Shown one piece after another: positions 10,592 through 21,307 of a stretch of DNA of 32,316 nucleotides (the first letter of the stretch is position 1; every line of letters begins with the position of its first letter). A model generated the notes under the pieces. It searched no databases. It saw only the letters and a list, made by a program, of their open reading frames with translations, and was not told the DNA's origin. The DNA comes from Nephromyces sp. MM_2019. Lineage: Eukaryota > Apicomplexa > Aconoidasida > Nephromycida. Location of the stretch: assembly GCA_015657535.1 (NCBI GenBank), contig JADHZB010000115.1, positions 1 to 32,316 of the forward strand. The letters run 5' to 3'. Position numbers and translations under genes: made by a program.

Positions 10592-13121
10592 CTTGTGTGA
10601 AAATAAGTTAAGTGGCAAGTGATGTTCTTCTGGAAATTCGACTATTCCGATAGCTCAAAGGAAAATTTAATGATATTTAAGGTTTCACAGAGAATTTTTG
10701 GAATTAAAAAGTAATCTAGAATCGTATAAAATGTTCCCTAACTGATCAAACTGTGATCCAGAATATGTTGTCGGAATCTCCCTCAAATTAAAATCAATAT
10801 TAAGCATGCTTTCTATATTAGAATTTTATTTGGTAAAGTGAATTTTAAAAATTCCTAAAATTATTGTTTTTTTATTTCAAATTAATGAAGACATTGTTAG
10901 CTGTCAAATGAAAAATGTGAAGAAAATGAAAATTGGTAAAGTTTCAATGGTAAGGGAAATGCAGAAGCATTGAGCTGCATTAAGGAAAAAAGTAAGTTTA
11001 TTTTTAATAATTTGCTAGAAATTCTGCTTGTAATCCAGTGTTTATTTGTATTAATTTTTTTAATTTCTGCAAAAGAGTGAAGTAAAAGTCCAAATTGTTA
11101 ATAAAATTGTTAGAAAAAAGAGTAAAATTAAGGATTTAAGATTGTTAAAACAATATAAGGTGATTAAACTTAAGCAGAACAATGAATGAACTTCGAATAT
11201 CTAAATGAAATTTGAGGGAAAAATAATATAGGAGCAGTAAATTATTACTCTATAGCTTTCTTTTTTTACTTGGGAATATGTGGTAGGATAGGTTGAAGTA
11301 GGTTGTGGGTTCGTGTGTTTGTGTCATCTATTCACTATGTTTGCATGCCTGTCTTTGTTGTTTGTAAGTCTTTGCAAGAGCATTTATGCTAATTTTTGCA
11401 TGTCTATGAATTTATGAGTTAGTAATTGAGCGTGCAGTTGAACTTGTTACTGGATGCATGTATGAAATAATTGATTTATTTGTATTACTAATTAATATGT
11501 TAGAATCACGCTTTTGTGTTTTGTCGAATTCTTAGAAACTACCTATACTCAAGATCCTTATACTTAGACTCGAATAAATCAAGTAAGTTGCACTAGAGGA
11601 AGTTTGAATTTAAATTAGGTTATATAACATGCATTAAAAGCTAATGCTAGGATAGTGTGAGGATCCTTGTATTTTTTCTCGATAGAATAATGCATTGCAT
11701 AATTTTATAAAACAAGGTTCTAAAATATAAAAACGTTAAGATTCTCAAAAAATACCTGATTTAATTTTAACTTAAATTTATAACTAAATCATAAGGTTAT
11801 ATGAGAATAAAATATAACATTATTATTGTTGAAATCATTTGTAATAAATACCTCAAATTATTGTGTTAAACACCTAAAGGTGTAAAAGGAATCCTGAATA
11901 TCAAGCACTTTGTTCGATGGTAGTTCTAATCTTTAAGCTTTGAAATAGCAAAGTAAATCATAATGAAATTCAAAATTCGAATATTGAATTTAGTTCCTCT
12001 ACTACAATCTATTTAGTTATCATTTTTAATTTTACCTTATCTTTTAACTATTGTTTTTTTGATAGTTATTAATCATGTAACACCATGTTTACATTTAAAA
12101 ATTTGTGGATAGTTTTTGAATTTTTTAAATGTAAGTTCATAGATTGTTACTCCATACAAATATGTAATCACCAAACTCTGTTGAGTCTATTCACAAGATA
12201 CTTAATTTTGCAAAAATTGATTCTATTTATGCATCAACACTACAAGTGTTGTTTCAAAAAACAACATATATGTTCCTAATTCGACAATAATAAACAATTA
12301 TTTAGTGTAATTTCTATACATAATTAATCGAAGTTCGGACTCTGGGCCATTTTTGATTAAACTAGATTGTAATTTGTAGCCTAAAACTTGTTAAATTATA
12401 ATCATTAAACTAATTAACCTCAATTGACCTAAACAAGGGCTTACTACCTTTTCTTTATAAGTTTTATTTATTGATTTGGCTTCTATGAATTATTTAGCCT
12501 AAGTATTGGAATTATAAATTAGCAAAAATATATTACGTTTTATCATTATAGTTTATAATATTTTTAAAAATTGTGGTATTAATAAATTCGAAGAATTAGC
12601 TTTATGCACACCTCTGCATTGATATTGGAACTGGAATTTTATAATTGATATATTATTGCTTTAAATTATACCAAACCATTGCTTTAGCAATACTTAAGAT
12701 TGTGTTTATGCAATCCTTTACTCACATGAGAGCCAATTTATATTTGATATTAAATTCATTCATTGATAAATATAACTTTTCCCCAACGCTAATTTAAGTA
12801 TATCAAGACAGATTTGAATAAAAATTGTCTAATTAATTGAGGTTTTGATAATGGGTATTCATGATTGGAAAATATGTGTAAAAAGGCTAGTTAAGGCAAT
12901 GTTAAAAAATTGTAATAGTTTAAATCCTAGAATTTTTTCTTAGTTTCACATTTGGTGGTAATAGATTTCAGAGATATGATGATTTATAGATATCTTACGC
13001 TTTGAGTATAAATGATTTAAAATTCATTTAAACATCAAGTTGCCCTGTATTTGCTCACATGAGTGAGGGCTACATTCAATCAAATTAAAACATGTTAGAA
13101 TTTTATGACTTAGTCGCAATT
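10592..13121. other. Intergenic region, no secure gene
   Basis: This lies between the surface-protein gene (5' side) and the 3' end of CWC22. Strong pyrimidine-AG acceptors occur on the minus strand near 10900 and 10955, perhaps belonging to untranslated exons of the surface-protein gene. A 40-codon minus-strand frame starts at ATG 10807 but has no usable phase-1 donor to join the gene. The plus-strand frame at 12085-12279 is hydrophobic and isolated and looks like chance. Confidence 0.6.
10908..11189 (+). CDS. Candidate small lysine-rich protein (51 aa), doubtful
   Basis: Exon 10908-10949 (MKNVKKMKIGKVSM) ends at donor ATG|GTAAGG. Exon 11076-11189 follows acceptor TTTCTGCAAAAG in the same phase 0 and ends in TGA. 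The joined protein has about 16 lysines in 51 residues. I recognise no family; small ribosomal proteins such as L39 have this size but a different sequence. A-rich DNA gives Lys-rich frames by chance, so this is weak. Confidence 0.18.
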
Positions 13122-16100
13122 CTAGTCAGAATCAGAATCAGAGTTAGAGCTAGATCCAGAGTCAGAGCTAGATCCAGAGTCAGAGTCAGAGCCAGAGCTG
13201 GAAGAGGACTCATCAGACTATAGGATTAGAAAATGAATTAAATGGGGTTGTATAATAAATCATCAATGATACGATTATAAATTAGGTATGATAGAGATTT
13301 ATAATCACCATTGCCAATTATGATTAATATCAACTTACAGAGGAATGATTATTTAGGTTCATAGCTTGTTTTTGTATAGCATCTATAAGTTCTTTCAGTT
13401 TGTGTGTCAAGCCGCCAAGGCCAATAGAAACAAAGAAGTTATAGGCATATCGAATATTGTTAATATTATCATTTGGAAACAATCCCTATGGAAATATTAG
13501 GTGTAATGAAAAGCGAAGTGAGTAGTTTAGGCTAATAAAGAGAATGACTAGGATAAATTAATAAATTAGATGGTATGTTATTTCTATTACATAAATATCT
13601 ATTGAGGTAAAAAGTTTCTTTGTAAAAATTATATATGTGACTACCTTGACATATGGAGCAAGTTCAGGGTCTTGTAATCTCTCGTTTAATGTTTGTAAGC
13701 CCAAATGTTCGGTCATTTCTTGGAAGAATGATTTTATAAAAATTCTTTTTGATGAATTTGTTTTTTCACTAGCTAGTTCAAAAATGTCAAGGTTTGACCA
13801 ACTGAGTGCATCTATAAGTTGAATATATAAGAAATAAAATCAACTCATAAAAGTGTTGGTAAAAGACGAATTGGAGAGATGCATACAATTAGAAAGAAAG
13901 TGGGAATTGAAGTAAAGTATGGAGTGAAATTCGAAATAATTGAATTCTTATATATTGTCTTACTTGTATAGAATAAATGAGCGAAAAATTTGGACATATT
14001 TCGTACTTTATTAGTTTCCAATAAATGTATCTGAAAAAAATATTAATCATGTCGTATAAGACTAGTAAATATACGTATATCTATATCTTTGAACTAAATC
14101 AGAAATTATGAATGGAAATACAGTTTTAAATATCCTAGTACATATAATATCTAAGTAAACTTTTTATTGTTTGCAAGTATTCTAGGCAATCTACACATAT
14201 CTCCGAATATCTATGCTAATTCTAAAACATTTATAAAGGTATAAAATAAATCAAAAATATTGTAGGTTATATTAGTAATAAGAGTTTATACATTTTCATA
14301 TTGTCGCTTGAAGCATTGAGTGAAGCATTCAGCATAAATAGGTATTTTCTTGGACAAGAGTTCAGCTTGTAGTGGGAAAAAGGGTAGGAAGGTTCGTTCC
14401 ATTGCAGAACAATCAATTAACATAGTACATACTTCCATTTCTTGGCCAGCCTAGGGGATAGAAACAGTTAAAAAGGGTATATTATAATTTTAGCCATAAT
14501 TTAAAAGAAAATTATCAAATTGCATAGTATGCATGAAAATTTCTTGAATATCAAGCACAGGATATCCAGACAAATGTTGAAATCTAAGGTGTATATAGTC
14601 ATAGTGTAGATATGAAAAGTTACCAAGTCTATTAAAGAGGAGCCATAAATGATATATATAGTGCTTACTCGAATGTTTAACTTTAAAATCTTATGTACAC
14701 ATTCCTCAAAATTGATAGAAGACATTATTGTTAAATAGACTGCTTTCCTCAAGTTGATAGAGTCCTGCTCTGTGAAATCTGTGATCTTCATAACATCATT
14801 AGCATCACCCTATTGAAAAACGAATAAAAGGGATTACCGGTAATCTTTTAGAAAATGTTTGTGTGGAGAAATTTAAGTGTAAATAAGACAAGTATGTATG
14901 AATTAGTTAATTCTAAGTTAAAAGAAAATCTAAATCTGAGCATAGAATAAGTATGCCTATATATTATCGGGTGTAGTCACCTCGTGAGGTTTCTCATCAA
15001 TTTCTTCTTCAGAGTCTACGCTTGAGTCATCAGATTCCTCTTCTGAAAAGTGCATTAAAAACATAATAAAGGTGAATAAGATAAAGTTTGTGTTGCCGAG
15101 TTCATAGTGTTTATATCGAGTATTAAATAAGGTATACAAGGTAAAACTGATTAATGCATATGAGATTTTATCTCATATCGAATAGATTGATCAAACCTGA
15201 TTCTTCTCCTAGGATTTCTTTTGAAATTTCATTCCATTTTTGTTCTTCATCTAAGAATTCCTAAAGTTTAATAATAAAAAGGTGAAAAATATTTCAATAC
15301 TTGTTTGTTTTTTTCTTATGCTTAGAGGTGGCTATTAATATATCATAGGACTGAGGTAGATTAGACATAAGAAAGTATTTGTGTTCAATGGCGTACATTT
15401 GGTTCAATAGGTTTGAAGATATTTAACATTTCTTGACCCTGAATATGCTCATCGAGTAAGTCAATATTGTGTGTTACTTGATCATCTTCATCAACCAAAT
15501 CAAGATCAGGGATAACCTAAACAGATAATTATATATTTGTTAGATGACGTTCAATATAATTAGCGCGTGTGCGGACACTTACACCAGGATAATCTGCAAA
15601 ATTATTACGTCTCAGGTCCCATAATTTTTCAATGGTGTATTGTGTTTTCTTCTCACTTTCACCCTCTTGTAAGATTGCTCTAAAACGTTCAAAAATTGCA
15701 TCAAATCCTCGCTTGCTGACTTGACTTAAGACTTGTCCAACCTCCTATATTTATAAAAAGGCATTCTTGGTTTGTGAATGTATGTATGTAATGGCTTGTG
15801 AAATAAGAGAGGTTATGTATCTGGGTAAGGAGTTTGTAGATTTTGGGTTTGACGTATGCAGAAAGTATAGAATAAAAATGTGAAAAGTGTGCAAGATATA
15901 AATTACCATTATGAAACCAACGGCTATTTCGACAGAATCGTCAGTAGCTTTCTCAAGGAGTAATGCAGTCAGTTGTAGAGCAAAGAGTTCATTGAGAATA
16001 CGCTGATTGACCAAGTGGGCAATAAATTTAACACATGCTGTACATACAATCTTGTCATTTCTTCGGTAAGCTCGCCTAAGAAATCAAAAAGCAGTTAAAG

Positions 16101-19100
16101 ATATTATTCTTTGATGCATTTTCAAAACAGAAATGTCAGCATAAATGGATGAGTTATAGCAAGGTTGTTCAGGTTCAATGTCTCATAGGAGTGATCAATG
16201 TGTTTTATGAAAATTTCCTAATTCCATTCGATATAACTTAAAAGTGTGTGCATTGTAGCTTACCTAAATTGTAATATTACTCTGTGTATGACAAGTTCTC
16301 CAATCTCTGGAAGCTTTGTATTTACAATTGATAACAAAGATGTGTAAATATGCGTAAAACCAGGTGAGGCCATTTGGGCCCTTATAAGTGAGCGAACGAA
16401 TAAGCCTCTTCCCCTAATCAGATTTTCGCGAAATAGCTCCTGAGAGAACACAAAAATTTTTTATTGTGTTTTATGTAAATAAAGATTTATGTGTTCACAT
16501 TTGAAATAGATATTTTAAAACATCATTTTCGAAAATGTTTACTTAAAAATTCAATTATTAGTCACATAATATCATTTACTAAGTGTTTTTAGGCAATCAA
16601 AAAGGGATACCTGTACTAGATTTGTGATATTAGAAACATTCAATTTATTGATCAACCCGTTCAGTGATTTCTTGAGAGCATCCCAGTTTTGCCTTTGATA
16701 TGCTGCTGAACTCTTGTCTGTTATTTTTTGTTGCATCCTAGCGAGCTTGAATGGAGGGATATACACACCACCTGAAATAAGAGTTTGTGTAATTGTAAAT
16801 GAGCAATATATTAGTATATCCCGAGAGTTTTGAGCTATATGTAAATGTGTGTACAATAAAATGGGAATAATCCCTTATAATTGAAATTTTTGGGGTGCAT
16901 ATTAAATTATACAAACTTATTTAAACAGATTTATTTATAATTATAGGTAAATTTTTCTGACCAGTTCTACCAACTGTCTCAATGGTATTTTTTCCAATTA
17001 CATTTTTACTTTCTTCTTCAGCGTGTTTATTATCTTTTCCCACTCCTTTTAAATCAACTCGTTGGCTGCCTTGGGTGTTTGCTTCTCTCCTTATATCTGG
17101 ACTTTTACCATTGATTCTTAGGTCATGAGTTGTCTTTTCTTTCGTCGTGCGACTTTCTTTGTGTGTGGGTTGCTCACTGTCTTGGGTGTGGGCTGATTTA
17201 TAATGTCTGTGTTTTTCAAATTTTGCTATTGAGGAATTAGGGGTGTCTGTAGTGGGGGAGTTATGTGAGCGAGTAACTGTATCTTTGAAGCTTGATTTTG
17301 TGTACTTATCAGTCCTAATTGTACCATTTTTATATGTTTGCTCAATTTGTTTTGATTCATTTTTATCCCTATTCCGACTCGTATTATATGTATCATGGTA
17401 ACGAGAGAATTTTTTTTCATAGCTGTAACTTGAGTCCTCCTTACCGAGTGTGTGTCTTATGTTCTTACTCTCACGTGTGAAGCTGGATTTCTCCTTATCG
17501 TGTGGGTGTCGTATACTCTCACTTTCATGTGCGCGTTGTGAATCCCCTTTATTATGTGTGTGTCGTGAATCCTCCTTATCACGCATGTTTTCGGAGTCCA
17601 CCTTATCATTTTGGCGTTGATAGTCCTCCTTATCATATGTGCGTCTTGAGTCCTCTTTATCATGTGTGCGCCGTGAGTCCTCCTTTTCATATGCGTGTTG
17701 CTGTACATCCTTCTTACCATGTGTACGTAGGGAGTCATCCTTATCATATGTGCGTCGGGAGTCCTCTTTATCATGTGTGCGCCGTGATTCTCCTTTATCG
17801 TATGCGTATCGTGTATCCTTGTCGCGTGTGCGTCGGTAGTGTTCTTTATCATGTATACATCGGTAGTCCTCCTTACCATGTGTATGTCGATAGTCCTCCT
17901 TCCCATGTGCGCGTTGTGTGTCCTCCTTCTCATGTGTATCTCTGGAGAGATCTTTCTCATGTGTATATATGGAGCTCTCCTTCTCATGTCTAACACGGTG
18001 TTCGGTGCGATGATAGGGATTTTTCTCAGTGATTTTGGGGTAATTATTTTCATAAGGTGCGTGGTAAGATCGGTTATCTCTGTGGAAACTACCATCTGCT
18101 TCTATCCTTGATGAATTTGGTGGGTCATAAGTTGCGTGTGTTATGTCTGTGTTCTTAGGTTTAGGGTCCATCTCTTTGGAGTGTGTATACATTGATGAGT
18201 CATTGGTTTGGCCTCTACTCTGTTGTTGAGTTGTATTTCTACCATAAACCTGATCATTTATCCTTATATTTCTTTCATGATTATGATTTGACGTATACTG
18301 ATTACGTGAGGGTGACTTCTTCTGGGAAGGGTATTGTGTAAGTGTGTGTGGTTTGGTAGAATGTGACTTACTTAAAGATCTCGAAGACATAGAATCTTTT
18401 GAGGATGTGTAAGAGGACTGAGAGCTATCAGATGAGTTAGAAGGTGTAGAAGATGACCTATGGCGACGTTTTGATTTATGGTTTTCATTTGCAAGATTAT
18501 CAGCACGTCGTTTTGAGTTCATGAACTGGTTCTTTTTATGTTTCTAATTAGAAATTTCATGCATATACACGTGAATAAAGAAAGATTCAAATATATTAGA
18601 ATTAGTATAGATGCGACAAAAAATATGAATCATACAAACTATAAGTATTACAGAAGTTTTTCTATATATATACCCCATAATATAATTCCATATTACATAG
18701 TACAGGTAGTGCACAACATACGTACACACTCGAAAAAAATGTATGCATACACGTAACGATACACATTATACATCCACTTTGAAGACGCACGGTACAAGTA
18801 TACACAACCAAAATAAGCACACACATCACAGGTAAGAACACATCAAAACACAACACATTACAAATACAAACACATCACACACAAAAATCCACACGCATCA
18901 CAAACGCACATGCATCACAAACACACATATATCTTAAACACATACGCATCACAAAGGAAAAAGCTAAGGTCCGTATTTGTAGGGACTATTACACAGCTCT
19001 TAAAATCGAAATATCCATTTTGTTTGTAGTTTACGAGTCTATTAATGTTTAATTTATATTCAACTTTTAACTTACATCTCCATGAGAGGTTCTAATTGGG

Positions 19101-19216
19101 TGTTCTGATGATTTAGAAGAAGCCTGTGAATTTGATCGACTTGAGTGAGATGAAGTCCGATTAGTAGAGGAATTAGAGGACGATGAGTGGGATACTCGGT
19201 TGAGCTTAGAAGACAT
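13122..19216 (-). CDS. CWC22: Pre-mRNA-splicing factor CWC22 (15 exons, 1131 aa)
   Basis: CWC22 is a spliceosome component that recruits eIF4A3 and so starts exon-junction-complex assembly in the nucleus. Exons: 19216-19076, 18525-16962, 16771-16611, 16439-16264, 16075-15907, 15744-15583, 15516-15397, 15260-15197, 15042-14981, 14809-14669, 14450-14292, 14030-13964, 13811-13645, 13485-13339 and 13217-13122 (TAG). All junctions are in frame. Family hallmarks in order: [12 protein letters not shown] at the MIF4G start (about residue 566), [56 protein letters not shown]; then an acidic linker; the MA3 domain with [20 protein letters not shown] (from about 885); [28 protein letters not shown]. The tail is Ser/Asp-rich. 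The first 565 residues are a disordered RS-like extension with 8-residue repeats, unusually long (human CWC22 is about 908 aa in all, yeast 577). Confidence 0.96.
17480..17960 (-). repeat. Degenerate 24-nt (8-residue) repeats in CWC22
   Basis: Within CWC22 exon 2, residues about 235-390 consist of roughly twenty variants of the octapeptide THDKEDSR, mixing basic and acidic residues. On the plus strand the unit reads like TCCTCTTTATCATGTGTGCG. Some units are nearly identical, for example around 17640-17680 and 17740-17790, which indicates recent expansion. The antisense frames at 17502-18111 are shadows. Confidence 0.9.
18840..18960. repeat. CA-rich tract in CWC22 intron 1
   Basis: CACATCACA/ACAAACACAC motifs fill part of the 550-nt first intron (19075-18526). 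In the sense of the gene they are TGTG repeats. No exon is seen. Confidence 0.75.
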
Positions 19217-20297
19217 TTTTGTTATGTTTTTAAAAAATTGAGGTAGATGATGAGTGGGTTAGTGTATGTTTGTGTTAGTGACTGTGATGGATGAGGGGTT
19301 ACAGAGAGTAGGACAAGTTTGGTAGAGTAGTCTTTAAAAAGGCATATTGTAAGGTCAAATTGTTCAGTGAGAAGGGTCCATTTTATGTTTCGTTTTATGT
19401 CCGGTGTTGAAGTCTGGATTTGATATATTTGTTAAGAATTATGGGTTCTGAGGATGTTTATTTTAAAGTTTTATAAACTGTCTGATGGAGTGTGTGTAGT
19501 GTAAGCTGTGGGTATATACTTAATATATGGGTGTATAGAATAAAATTGTGTTGTGTAAGGATAAACGATTTATGAAATTAATTTTGTTTAAGATTAATGT
19601 GTGTATGAACTATACTGTGTGGTGTTATTAAAGTGTGTAAGGTAAAATAAAATTTGTCCACGATAAGGCGTGTATATAAGTATTATTACGAAGAAGCTCA
19701 ACTGTTTAAAAATTGCTTAAGAGCTTATTTATCAAAAGCATCTCCAAAATGAATTTAAATTTTGTTAAGGGAAGTGTACAAGGCCGTTTTGTACATATGA
19801 TTTTTGCAAACTATACAACTAGTTATAGTCATATTGTCTGACTGAATGTTATGAGTATGCCTGCGCCCGAACTTAAATTTATGTGATTTTACTCGTAAAT
19901 GTGCGCGAGTTTGTTTAAGTGAATTGGATGTGCGTTTGAGTCAAATTTGTGTTCGAGTTAAGTGTGTGTACTTGAGAATAAAGCAAGCTTGTGTCTGCTT
20001 GCGCACTAGCGAGTAGACTAGGTGTAATTGTGCTTGTGTGTTTTAGTTTAGTGTGATTCTGTGTATGTGTTCGAGCTTATGCATTGAGTGTTTAGAGTGT
20101 AGCTAAAAAAAACTTTCCTGTTTTGTGTTAAAACGGTGGATATAACAATACTTAGTCTGCAATTCCGCTGTGAGTCTAGGTACCATTTGATACTTAAATA
20201 TATATAATATTGAGCAGACAATATTGTTAGTAAAATGTGAAATTAAGTGTGCAGTATGGCAATCTTTTAGAGTTAAGAGAGTTTAACTTGTGTGTAT

Positions 20298-20328
20298 GTA
20301 ATTCAGTGAAAGTGAAACACTGAATTAC
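20298..20328. promoter_or_regulatory. Perfect 11-bp inverted repeat
   Basis: GTAATTCAGTG (20298-20308) and CACTGAATTAC (20318-20328) are exact reverse complements around a 9-nt loop. It lies about 1.0 kb from each start codon. It could be a DNA-binding site or an RNA hairpin; function unknown. Confidence 0.5.
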
Positions 20329-20817
20329 TTTGCGTGAACTACATATTCATCTTGTATTTAACAATTTGCGTAATTAAGCATTTATTGCTTTTATGACCTA
20401 CCTTAGTTGCAATTAAATATTTTTTACCTGTTATCTACACAAGCATAATTGACACAGTACACGCATTTAAATCCATGCCTATGTTAACACATGAATAACC
20501 ATATATATATAGGTCTAGATACACACTCTTGTATACACACGCATATATATAAAACAAAACTACCAACTTAATAGCACAACTTAAGCAATAATTATTAATC
20601 AGCAATCTCACCACCCACACTTTAGGATAGCCTAAGTCACACGTTCTTAGCAATCGCCAACTAATCACATTGATAGCTACTAATCAAAACCAATTCACAG
20701 AATCATCACTATTTCTAGCATCTACATATGCACAAACAGGATTTAACATATTTTGACTACACACACAAATGAGCATCTAGGAATAGCTATATTTACACAG
20801 ACAAAAGGCTGTTAAGG

Positions 20818-20839
20818 TTGTCACAAACACTTGTGACAA
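20818..20839. promoter_or_regulatory. Perfect 9-bp inverted repeat TTGTCACAA
   Basis: TTGTCACAA (20818-20826) and TTGTGACAA (20831-20839) pair exactly around the loop ACAC, 470 nt upstream of the RPS2 start. It is a possible regulatory palindrome; this is inference. Confidence 0.4.
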
Positions 20840-21059
20840 AACAGTAGCTGCAAATACAAAACATTTTTAAACAATATACATTACAAGGCAAAACAACGTT
20901 GAAGCAATAAACAAACATATATACACAACCCACATAGACACCATTAAGTAAAATCTACCCATACAGATCACACCCAAACACACACGCTAACACACACACA
21001 CTTTATAACAACACAAACACACATGCTTACTATATGATCTATCATAAGCATAGATACTT

Positions 21060-21307
21060 TTTAATTTTTTTTATTCTTTGTACTCAGCATATATATATTT
21101 TTTAATTCTTCTTCTTCACACACTTCTTTGTATGTACATCTTCTTTAATTCCGATAATTCATCGTTTGTAAATATTTTCTCCATTTTTCAACTTTTTGCA
21201 ACTTCTCTCCCAATTTTACTTCATCCTCTGCAATTTTGAAATCCACCCATTCAATTTCCTTCATTTTATCTCCAATCTTATAACCTTCATATCTCCCATA
21301 TTACCTC
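21060..21307 (+). promoter_or_regulatory. Pyrimidine-rich leader/core promoter of RPS2
   Basis: About 250 nt before the RPS2 ATG are C/T-rich on the plus strand (TTCTTCTTC, CTTCTCTCCC, TTCCTTC, CATATCTCCC). Ribosomal-protein genes commonly start in pyrimidine tracts, so the transcription start is probably here; the exact site cannot be set. Confidence 0.5.

Larger units (their letters stand above)
19217..21307. other. Divergent intergenic region between CWC22 and RPS2
   Basis: About 2.1 kb separates the two start codons, so both promoters must lie here. I see no coding exon. TGTG-rich text continues to about 20100, with CA-rich text at 20870-21010. Two strong inverted repeats and a long pyrimidine-rich leader are listed separately. 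Confidence 0.7.

Noticed and set aside
12085..12279. 64-codon plus-strand frame with an ATG
   Set aside because: Isolated, T-rich composition explains its Phe/Leu content, and no splice partners or homology are evident.
13190..13217. Hammerhead-ribozyme-like CTGATGAGTCC on the minus strand
   Set aside because: It is the SDESS coding start of the last CWC22 exon, and no matching CGAAA core or helices follow.
17502..18111. Plus-strand frames opposite the CWC22 repeats
   Set aside because: Antisense shadows of the 24-nt repeat in CWC22 exon 2.
20435..20668. Minus-strand 77-codon frame in the CWC22-RPS2 gap
   Set aside because: No recognisable domain, splice sites or gene context; likely chance.
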